From: an uncultured Pelolinea sp.
Lineage (GTDB): Bacteria; Chloroflexota; Anaerolineae; Anaerolineales; Anaerolineaceae
DNA length: 7,816 bases
Direction: 5' to 3'
NCBI GenBank assembly: GCA_937902055.1
Contig: CALGUJ010000080.1
Coordinates: 1 to 7,816, forward strand
The notes beneath the pieces are model-generated. The model worked only from the letters and a program-made list of their open reading frames with translations, had not been told where the DNA came from and did not search any database. Numbering within the stretch: the first letter of the stretch is position 1; every line of letters starts with the position of its first letter. Position numbers and translations under genes: made by a program. This document shows positions 1 through 5,719 of this stretch, one piece after another.

Positions 1-895
1 ACGCTTTCTCCGCCGAGCTCAACCTGCCGGCTGCGTTCAGGCGCGGGCCGAGCATAAAGCCAATATGCTGGGAATTCAATTCGTTAACCGGAACGCCGCT
101 GACGTTCGCCAAAGCCAGTATTCCCGGCCGCGGATTCTGGCGCATGATCTGCAGACCCTTGCGCACCATCATGCGGTTTTCGCCGATGATGGGAGCCAGA
201 TCAGCCACCGTGCCCAGTGCGACCAAATCGAGCCAGCGTTCGCAAGTTACTCCCTCCATCGAGTACCTCTTGAGCAGCGCCTCAGCCAGCTTATAGGCGA
301 TGCCCACGCCCGCCAGGTCTTTGTTCGGATAGCAGTCCCCATCCCGCTTCGGGCATATCACAGCCTCCGCCGCCGGCAGTTTTTCCAGAGGTTGATGGTG
401 ATCCGTGATCACCGTCATGATCCCATGCTGACTGGCAAGCTCGACTTCCCGCAAAGAGCGCACGCCGCAGTCCACCGTGATGATCAAACTGGGCGCCAGA
501 GCCAACACTTCGTTGAGCGCGTCAATCGAAAAACCATAACCTTCCTCAAAGCGATTGGGTATGTACATGCGCACGTCAGCGCCGTATGTTTGGAAAAGCT
601 GCACCAGCAGGACCGTTGAGGTGACGCCGTCGACGTCGTAATCGCCGAAAACTACAATCCTGCCGCCCTCCTCCATAACCCGGCCGATCGTTTGCACTGC
701 CGTTTCCATGTCGAGCATGGTTTCCGGTGGGTAGTGCGGCTGCTCCGCGTTGAGAAATTCGTCCGCCTGAGCCGGCGTTCTAATCCCGCGGTTGAAAAGG
801 ATCTGGCGGAATAAACACGGATAAGCAGCCAATGCTTCACTGGCCGATTGTGGAATTTTAGCGGGGGTGATCCACTTCTTCTGGATGGAATTCAT
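1..895 (-). CDS. recJ: RecJ single-stranded-DNA-specific 5'-3' exonuclease, N-terminal part (3' end outside window)
   Basis: The reading frame from ATG at 895 runs leftwards without a stop to the window edge, giving 298 codons of a protein usually about 550-600 residues long. Seen in translation: the DHH-family motif VFGDYDVDG at residues 82-90, the metal-site aspartate D142 in TVDCG, the name-giving DHH at 165-167, the conserved LDLVALGTVADLAPI segment around 227-241, and GPRLNAAGRL near the window edge. These are the Mn-binding and catalytic motifs of RecJ. In the family, the cytoplasmic enzyme degrades single-stranded DNA 5'-3' in recombinational repair and mismatch repair. It lies 19 nt downstream of alr on the same strand, so it is probably co-transcribed. 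The 25 bases before the ATG show no convincing Shine-Dalgarno sequence. No in-frame upstream ATG was found before the alr stop. Identification is firm; the C-terminal half (OB and DHHA1 regions) cannot be judged. Confidence 0.95.
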   Translation of the reverse strand, partial: MNSIQKKWITPAKIPQSASEALAAYPCLFRQILFNRGIRTPAQADEFLNAEQPHYPPETMLDMETAVQTIGRVMEEGGRIVVFGDYDVDGVTSTVLLVQLFQTYGADVRMYIPNRFEEGYGFSIDALNEVLALAPSLIITVDCGVRSLREVELASQHGIMTVITDHHQPLEKLPAAEAVICPKRDGDCYPNKDLAGVGIAYKLAEALLKRYSMEGVTCERWLDLVALGTVADLAPIIGENRMMVRKGLQIMRQNPRPGILALANVSGVPVNELNSQHIGFMLGPRLNAAGRLSSAEKA

Positions 896-914
896 CGATG
901 AATGGTCACATTTC

Positions 915-2030
915 TTATTTGTTGAGATAGTAGCGCGGCATGCGTGCGGCCAAACCGCAGATTACTTCATAATTGATCGTACCCCAATCGTCCGCGATAT
1001 CCGTCGCGGATATTTCATTCCCATTCTGCCTGCCGATGATGATCACTTCGTCGCCGATCTGAGCCTCCGGTAATTGGTCCAATTGCACCATGCATTGATC
1101 CATGCAAACATTGCCGACGATATCGATCTTTTTCCCTCGGATCAAAACCTGGTTGCCCGGCCGTCGGCGCAACCCATCCCCGTAGCCCACGGCAATCACG
1201 CCAATGCGTTCTTCCTTGCTGGTGAAATATTTGAAGCCGTAACTGACGCCATGCCCGGCCGGCAGGGTCTTAATGGATATCAAGCGAGTTTTCCACGCGA
1301 GCGCCGGCTGTAAACCCTCGCCAAGCGCAACCTCATGCGATGGCGCCAGCCCGTACAGGGCAATACCTGCGCGCACCATGTTGAAACGGGCATTTGGATA
1401 TACCAGCGCGCCGGCGGAATTGGATGCATGCAAAATAGGTGGTCGGATGCCTTTTTCCTCCACCATCTCAACAATTCGGTTGAATTGGCCGAGTTGTTGA
1501 GCGGTATAAGGTTTGCCGGGTTCATCGGCACAGGCAAAATGCGTGAACATCCCTTCCATTTCGAGGGACGGGTTATCATGGATAAACAGAACAAATTCCT
1601 CAGCCTGGTCGGCGCGGATACCCAACCGCCCCATGCCGGTGTCGATCTTGGCGTGAATGGTCAATTTTTCGCCCAGGTTTGCGGCTTGTTCGGCGTAAGC
1701 CCGCACCACATCGAAATCGTACGCGTTCAACGTGACATTGGCTTTGATGGCGTGCGCCACCCGCAATGGCGAAGTGTAGCCCAACACGAGGATGCGGCTC
1801 TTGATTCCGGCTTCGCGCAGCAGCAATGCTTCTTCGATTCTGGCAACCCCCAGCCATTCCGCGCCGGCGGAGACGAAACAAGCAGCCACTTTTTCAAGCC
1901 CGTGCCCGTAGGCATTGGCTTTCACCACCGGCATCACCATTGTGCCGGATAATTCCTTGATGATTTGATAATTTTTCCGTAATATGGATAAATCGATTTC
2001 CAGCCAGGTGCCAAAATTATCGCTATTCAT
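915..2030 (-). CDS. alr: Alanine racemase (PLP-dependent)
   Basis: This 371-residue protein has the normal alanine racemase length. The N-terminal TIM barrel carries the PLP-binding lysine K37 in VVKANAYGHG (35-44), the phosphate/carboxylate-side arginine R135 in TGMGRLG, and R220 in MVRAGIALYGLAPS, which in the family contacts the pyridine nitrogen. The C-terminal beta domain carries the catalytic tyrosine Y264 in GVSYG, the channel-lining GYGDG motif (282-286) and NVCMDQCMVQ (307-316, substrate pocket). The enzyme interconverts L- and D-alanine in the cytoplasm and supplies D-Ala for peptidoglycan. All key residues are present. The start at 2030 is supported by a strong promoter whose -10 ends only 7 nt before the ATG; no ribosome-binding site precedes it. 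It is the first gene of a leftward unit with recJ, and divergent from tgt-uppP, where uppP also serves the cell wall. Confidence 0.97.
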   Translation of the reverse strand: MNSDNFGTWLEIDLSILRKNYQIIKELSGTMVMPVVKANAYGHGLEKVAACFVSAGAEWLGVARIEEALLLREAGIKSRILVLGYTSPLRVAHAIKANVTLNAYDFDVVRAYAEQAANLGEKLTIHAKIDTGMGRLGIRADQAEEFVLFIHDNPSLEMEGMFTHFACADEPGKPYTAQQLGQFNRIVEMVEEKGIRPPILHASNSAGALVYPNARFNMVRAGIALYGLAPSHEVALGEGLQPALAWKTRLISIKTLPAGHGVSYGFKYFTSKEERIGVIAVGYGDGLRRRPGNQVLIRGKKIDIVGNVCMDQCMVQLDQLPEAQIGDEVIIIGRQNGNEISATDIADDWGTINYEVICGLAARMPRYYLNK

Positions 2031-2037
2031 GCGACCA

Positions 2038-2066
2038 AGTATAAACAGTTTTCAGACAGTTTTCAA
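2038..2066 (-). promoter_or_regulatory. Strong sigma70-type promoter of alr
   Basis: On the minus strand, TTGAAA (2066-2061) and TATACT (2043-2038) are separated by exactly 17 bp; each differs from consensus at one position. Only 7 nt (2037-2031) separate the -10 from the alr ATG at 2030, which puts the expected start point at or next to the A of the ATG, so the mRNA would be leaderless or nearly so. The absence of any Shine-Dalgarno sequence before alr fits this. Confidence 0.75.
2045..2065. repeat. Tandem direct repeat between the divergent alr and tgt promoters
   Basis: The 10-mer ACAGTTTTCA occurs at 2045-2054 and again at 2056-2065, an 11-bp period, about one helical turn. The motif TCAGAC at 2052-2057 recurs at 2067-2072. 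The repeats fill the alr spacer and overlap its -35 box, and lie where the -35 of tgt should be. This is a plausible operator for a factor acting on both promoters, but no regulator is identified and a chance AT-rich duplication is possible. Confidence 0.45.
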
Positions 2067-2088
2067 TCAGACTTTTGTGCGGATGGAA

Positions 2089-2094
2089 TATAAT
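2089..2094 (+). promoter_or_regulatory. Putative -10 element (TATAAT) of the tgt-uppP unit
   Basis: A perfect TATAAT lies at 2089-2094. The ATG of tgt at 2102 begins 7 nt after its last base, the usual distance from -10 to the transcription start. At the expected -35 position (about 2066-2071) no good TTGACA-like hexamer is seen, so the promoter may be weak, activator-dependent or rely on the -10. If used, the transcript would begin at or next to the start codon (leaderless). Confidence 0.6.
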
Positions 2095-2101
2095 CCATTC
2101 C

Positions 2102-3247
2102 ATGCGGAACACACCTGAAAAACAGCAAGGCAATTTTTCATTCGAGCTCATCGCTGAAGATGGCGATGCGCGCGCCGGCCTTATCCATACACCGCACGGT
2201 GAAATACGGACGCCGATTTTCATGCCGGTCGGCACGCAAGCCACCGTGAAAGCGGTTACGCCGGCTCAATTGGATGAGATCGGAGTTCAAATTCTGCTCT
2301 CCAACACGTATCACTTGTATTTGCGCCCGGGGGCAGACACGGTGGCCGCTTTGGGAGGATTGCACCGCTTTATGCAATGGCCGAAACCGATCCTGACGGA
2401 TTCCGGCGGCTTCCAGGTGTTCTCGCTCGGCCCTCTGCGCCGGATCGATGAAGACGGGGTCACTTTCAAAAGCCACATTGACGGCTCCACCCATCGTTTC
2501 ACGCCCGAATCTGCCGTTGCCATTGAAGAAAAACTGGGCGCGGATATCATCATGGCATTCGATGAATGTTCCGATCCGTTGGATAAAACTTACGCAATCC
2601 AGGCGCTCGAGCGCACCCACCGCTGGGCTGAACGCTGCCTTAAAGCCAAGACCCGCCCCGACCAGGCGCTGTTTGGCATCGTGCAAGGTGGAATTTTCGA
2701 GGACTTGCGCCAGGTTTCCGCCCAGCACTTGTCATCGCTGGATTTCCCGGGTTATGCTATCGGCGGGCTTTCGGTTGGGGAAAGCAAGCTGGATATGTTG
2801 AAGAGCATCGAGATTGTCAATCGCATCCTCCCCAGGCAGAAACCGCGTTACCTGATGGGCGTGGGCACGCCTTTCGACTTGCTGGAAGGCATCCGGCGCG
2901 GCGTGGATATGTTCGATTGCGTCCTCCCCACGCGCCTGGCCCGCCACCATGCGGCTCAAACCATGCACGGCCGGCTGAATCTGGCCAATGCCGCCTACAA
3001 CCTGGATGAACGCCCGATCGATGAGCAATGCGGCTGCTACACTTGCGCCCATTTCAGCCGCGCCTATCTGCGCCATCTGATCGTTGCCAAAGAGATGCTG
3101 TCAGCCACCCTGCTCTCGATCCACAATATTTACACGTTGGTTGAGTTGAGCCAACAGATACGCCAAAGCATCATCGAAAAAAGCTTTAACGAATTCAGCA
3201 ATCAAGTATTAACCAACTTGAATCTACCTGTGAGCGAAGAATCATGA
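2102..3247 (+). CDS. tgt: Queuine/preQ1 tRNA-guanine(34) transglycosylase
   Basis: With the ATG at 2102 the protein has 381 residues, typical for bacterial Tgt. It exchanges guanine-34 in GUN-anticodon tRNAs for preQ1 in queuosine synthesis. Visible motifs: TDSGGFQVFSL with D100, FDECS (153-157), GIVQGG (192-197), GGLSVGE (221-227), the VDMFDCVLPTR segment (268-278) with the nucleophilic aspartate, and a zinc site C310-x-C312-x2-C315 ... H341. The valine in LSVGE is the form seen in preQ1-using bacterial enzymes, not the eukaryotic queuine type. A frame extension to a TTG at 2075 exists, but that TTG lies upstream of the TATAAT at 2089-2094 and would not be transcribed from it, so the ATG at 2102 is chosen. 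No ribosome-binding site is seen before it. The stop overlaps the uppP start (ATGA, 3244-3247), indicating translational coupling. Confidence 0.96.
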   Translation: MRNTPEKQQGNFSFELIAEDGDARAGLIHTPHGEIRTPIFMPVGTQATVKAVTPAQLDEIGVQILLSNTYHLYLRPGADTVAALGGLHRFMQWPKPILTDSGGFQVFSLGPLRRIDEDGVTFKSHIDGSTHRFTPESAVAIEEKLGADIIMAFDECSDPLDKTYAIQALERTHRWAERCLKAKTRPDQALFGIVQGGIFEDLRQVSAQHLSSLDFPGYAIGGLSVGESKLDMLKSIEIVNRILPRQKPRYLMGVGTPFDLLEGIRRGVDMFDCVLPTRLARHHAAQTMHGRLNLANAAYNLDERPIDEQCGCYTCAHFSRAYLRHLIVAKEMLSATLLSIHNIYTLVELSQQIRQSIIEKSFNEFSNQVLTNLNLPVSEES

Positions 3248-4779
3248 CATTTATCCAATCCATCATTCTCGGTATCGTCCAGGGAATCACCGAATTTTTG
3301 CCAATATCGAGTTCAGCGCACCTGGTGCTGATCCCTTATCTGCTCAACTGGCGCATCCCCGAGGATCAACTCTTTCCCTTCGACGTGCTGGTGCAAATGG
3401 GAACATTTGTAGCCTTGCTGTATTACTACCGCGAGGATATATGGATCATTCTAAAAGCGGTGTTAAAAGGCATTTTCGCCGGTAAACCTTTCGCCGAAGT
3501 GGAAGCCCGAATTGGCTGGTTGACTTTATTGGCTTCCGTTCCTGCCGGTTTTTTCGGGATTGCTTTCCGAAAGGCGATTAAAACAACTTTTATCAATCCC
3601 GCCCTGACAGCCGTGTTTTTGTTCATCACCGCTGCGCTATTGGTCGCGGCGGAATCATTCAGTAAAAGGAATCGCGAGATTGAAACGTTGAATTGGAAAG
3701 ACGCGCTCTGGATCGGCAGTTTTCAGGCGCTCTCGCTCCTGCCCGGCATCTCGCGCTCAGGCAGCACCATCACCGGAGGCATGACCCGTAATCTGAATAG
3801 AAAAACCGCTGGACAATTTTCCTTTCTGATGGCCTTGCCCGCATTGGGCGGCGCCGGGATTGTGGGAATAATCGAAATGCTGGCGCTTCCTGATACGAAG
3901 AGTTTTCTGCCGGTCATGGCCACCGGTTTTTTGGTAGCCGGCGTGGTGGGGTTCTTCGCCATCTCCTGGTTGATGAAATACATCACCAGCCATTCGCTGC
4001 TGCCGTTCGCCGGTTATTGTCTATTCCTGGGCGCTGGAAGCTTGCTTCTGTTAACGATTAATCCGCAAAGCGCACTCAACGGTACCGCCTCGACTGCTGT
4101 AAATAGCGAGGCAGTCTACCAGGTGGATTTTCAGCCTGAGTTGGAGTGGCTGCTGCCGGTGATGAACAATTGCCAGCAGGAGCTGCCCGAACAGGAATTC
4201 ATTTACCAGCCGGCAGCTTCCATTAGCGCCGCCGGTAATTCACAGGACGTATATTTCTCATACGGCCTTCCCGAGGGGAACCCTCAATTCGTCTATCAGA
4301 TCGGGGAAGACCATTTGGAGCTGGTGATCCATCCCTCCAATTCCTTGCAGCAGATTCCGCTGCCGGCCGTAGATTCGCTTTTCGCCGGAAGAATCCCCAC
4401 CTGGCAAAATTTGGCCGAATCCTGCGCGGAATGTTTTTCAAATCCGGGCTCTGCCTCAAATCTCAGTATTGTTGTTTGGACGTTGCCGGAAGATACGCTC
4501 CCCGGCAGCCAATTCAGGAGTCATTATCTGAACTCCCCGGTTTCTTCTCTATCGAAAATTGCGCCCACTTCCAGGCTGCTGCGGCAAATGATTGCGGCGG
4601 ATGTCAATGCCATCGGTGTTCTGCCCGCCGGTTGGGTGGATGGTTCCGTAAAAATCCTGGCAATCAACCCCGATAATTGGTCGCCTCCAGCATTTCCCAT
4701 CATCGCCGTCACCCCCGTGCAGCCGGATGAAAACCTCAGCCTTTGGCTGGCCTGTGTTCAAAAATCGACTGCGCGTTAG
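3244..4779 (+). CDS. uppP: Undecaprenyl-diphosphatase (UppP/BacA) with a C-terminal PstS-like substrate-binding domain
   Basis: The 511-residue product is nearly twice the usual UppP length of about 270. Residues 1-275 are a complete UppP: the (E/Q)xxxE motif as Q13...E17 in VQGITEFLPISSSAH with H26, the LLPGISRSGSTITGG motif (165-179) with R171, and several hydrophobic membrane segments, the last around 252-272. This membrane enzyme dephosphorylates undecaprenyl diphosphate, recycling the lipid carrier for peptidoglycan; some homologues confer bacitracin resistance. After a Ser/Thr/Ala-rich linker (276-290), residues 291-511 are soluble and resemble type 2 periplasmic binding proteins of the PstS family: LVIHPSNSLQQIPL (360-373), SLFAGRIPTWQNL (378-390), LSIVVWTLPEDTLPGSQFR (407-425) and DVNAIGVLPAGWV (453-465). 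The SGTR-type ligand loop is degenerate, so the ligand is unknown. Cysteines occur at 310, 394, 397 and 504. The start overlaps the tgt stop. UppP identity is firm; the binding-domain call is by pattern only. Confidence 0.93.
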   Translation: MTFIQSIILGIVQGITEFLPISSSAHLVLIPYLLNWRIPEDQLFPFDVLVQMGTFVALLYYYREDIWIILKAVLKGIFAGKPFAEVEARIGWLTLLASVPAGFFGIAFRKAIKTTFINPALTAVFLFITAALLVAAESFSKRNREIETLNWKDALWIGSFQALSLLPGISRSGSTITGGMTRNLNRKTAGQFSFLMALPALGGAGIVGIIEMLALPDTKSFLPVMATGFLVAGVVGFFAISWLMKYITSHSLLPFAGYCLFLGAGSLLLLTINPQSALNGTASTAVNSEAVYQVDFQPELEWLLPVMNNCQQELPEQEFIYQPAASISAAGNSQDVYFSYGLPEGNPQFVYQIGEDHLELVIHPSNSLQQIPLPAVDSLFAGRIPTWQNLAESCAECFSNPGSASNLSIVVWTLPEDTLPGSQFRSHYLNSPVSSLSKIAPTSRLLRQMIAADVNAIGVLPAGWVDGSVKILAINPDNWSPPAFPIIAVTPVQPDENLSLWLACVQKSTAR

Positions 4780-4822
4780 TGTTTCGGCTTTTCATTTTTT
4801 AATATAAAATAATCTAACGCGC
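4771..4822. repeat. 9-bp inverted repeat spanning the uppP-proC junction
   Basis: GCGCGTTAG at 4771-4779, which includes the uppP stop codon, is the exact reverse complement of CTAACGCGC at 4814-4822, with a 34-nt T/A-rich loop between. In RNA this could form a 9-bp stem ending about 30 nt before the proC start. It does not look like an ordinary intrinsic terminator, because no T-run follows the right arm; the T-run lies in the loop. Function unknown; chance is possible. Confidence 0.4.
4803..4810 (+). promoter_or_regulatory. Possible -10 region for proC-add
   Basis: The T/A-rich gap after uppP contains overlapping TATAAA (4803-4808) and TAAAAT (4805-4810), either of which could serve as a -10. 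No good -35 is seen at 4780-4787. proC may equally be read from the tgt-uppP transcript, since the gap is only 72 bp and no clear terminator is present. Confidence 0.3.
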
Positions 4823-4842
4823 GAGGGGTTTATCCTCGGAGG
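4822..4842 (+). promoter_or_regulatory. proC leader: small hairpin next to a strong Shine-Dalgarno sequence
   Basis: CGAGG (4822-4826) can pair with CCTCG (4834-4838), and the strong Shine-Dalgarno GGAGG (4838-4842) abuts this hairpin, 9 nt before the proC ATG at 4852. The CCTC of the right arm is complementary to the GAGG of the Shine-Dalgarno itself, so the hairpin may keep the ribosome site free. The Shine-Dalgarno is clear; the hairpin role is inference. Confidence 0.6.
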
Positions 4843-4851
4843 AGAAGGACC

Positions 4852-5697
4852 ATGATCGACAGTATAACCATCGCTTTTATCGGTCCGGGAGCTATGGCCG
4901 AAGCCATGCTATCCGGCATTTTGAAAAACAAGCTCACCAAGGCAGACAGAATCCTCATCTCCGGCCCGATACCGGAACGCAATGAAGAGTTGCATGCCAA
5001 ATACGGCGTCCAGCCGTTCTCGAATAACCGGGAAGCAGCCGCCCGGGCGGATGTGGTAGTTTTATCGGTCAAACCGCAGCGGTTGGAGAAAGTGCTGGAG
5101 GAAATGAACGGCTGCATCAATCCCGATGCGTTGGTGCTCTCGATTGTCGCAGGCGCTTCGATCGCCAAAATTGCCCGCAATCTCGGCCACGATGTTATTG
5201 TGCGCGCCATGCCCAACACACCCGCGCAAATCGGCGAGGGTATCACGGTTTGGACCTGTTCCAAGACAGTGACTGAGAAACAGTTGGATTTCGCTAAAAC
5301 CATCCTGGGAGCTTTCGGCAAGGAAATCTTTGAAGAGGAAGAGGATTTTCTCGACAAAGCCACCGCGCTTTCCGGAACCGGGCCTGCTTACGTATACCTG
5401 TTCATGGAAGCCATGGTGGATGCCGGTGTGCATTTGGGTTTTTCCCGCCGCACAGCCGAACGCCTGGTGATTGAAACCCTGCGCGGGTCCGTGGATTATT
5501 ACGACACCGGCGCCGAGGATACCCGCCATCTGGCGCGCTTGCGCAACCAGGTCACCTCTCCCGGCGGCACCTCCGCCGAAGCCATTTATTACCTTGAAAA
5601 AGCCGGTTTCCGCACCGCGATTTCTCGTGCGGTCTGGGCGGCTTACCAGCGTTCGCGTGAACTCGGCCAGGGCATCGAAGGCCACACCCCCGATTAA
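4852..5697 (+). CDS. proC: Pyrroline-5-carboxylate reductase
   Basis: This 281-residue protein has standard ProC length. The N-terminal Rossmann fold shows a nucleotide-binding loop FIGPGAMAEAM (9-19), with the more usual GxGxM pattern slightly altered at G11-P-G13. Further motifs are LSVKPQ (71-76), RAMPNTPAQIGEG (118-130), the C-terminal LSGTGPAYVY (173-182) and the family signature around NQVTSPGGTSAEAI (232-245). The enzyme reduces 1-pyrroline-5-carboxylate to L-proline with NAD(P)H in the cytoplasm, the last step of proline synthesis. The ATG at 4852 is fixed by GGAGG 9 nt upstream and by the Rossmann fold beginning at residue 5. It is followed after 22 nt by add on the same strand, so the two probably share a transcript, though no metabolic link between proline synthesis and adenosine deamination is evident. 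Confidence 0.96.
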   Translation: MIDSITIAFIGPGAMAEAMLSGILKNKLTKADRILISGPIPERNEELHAKYGVQPFSNNREAAARADVVVLSVKPQRLEKVLEEMNGCINPDALVLSIVAGASIAKIARNLGHDVIVRAMPNTPAQIGEGITVWTCSKTVTEKQLDFAKTILGAFGKEIFEEEEDFLDKATALSGTGPAYVYLFMEAMVDAGVHLGFSRRTAERLVIETLRGSVDYYDTGAEDTRHLARLRNQVTSPGGTSAEAIYYLEKAGFRTAISRAVWAAYQRSRELGQGIEGHTPD

Positions 5698-5706
5698 CAA
5701 TAAACC

Positions 5707-5710
5707 GGAG
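5707..5710 (+). promoter_or_regulatory. Shine-Dalgarno sequence of add
   Basis: GGAG at 5707-5710 lies 9 nt before the ATG at 5720. It decides the start: the open frame continues upstream inside proC to 5471, but that extension is out of frame with proC and lacks family similarity. Confidence 0.65.
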
Positions 5711-5719
5711 CATCGCAAA

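Noticed and set aside
65..619. 184-residue open frame on the plus strand
   Set aside because: It lies antisense to recJ, whose motifs are unmistakable, and shows no recognisable domain or start signal.
1335..1952. 205-residue open frame on the plus strand
   Set aside because: It is the antisense shadow of alr; the alr frame has all catalytic residues.
4081..4140. UppP fusion as two adjacent genes joined by a missed stop
   Set aside because: The frame is continuous through the linker, and no start codon with a Shine-Dalgarno is seen at the beginning of the binding-like domain. Only resequencing can exclude a base error.
4781..4800. T-rich stretch after uppP as an intrinsic terminator
   Set aside because: No GC-rich hairpin directly precedes the T-run; the only strong inverted repeat has the T-run in its loop.
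5471..5719. Upstream extension of add to 5471
   Set aside because: The added 83 residues are the out-of-frame reading of proC; the Shine-Dalgarno at 5707-5710 and E. coli Add similarity support the ATG at 5720.
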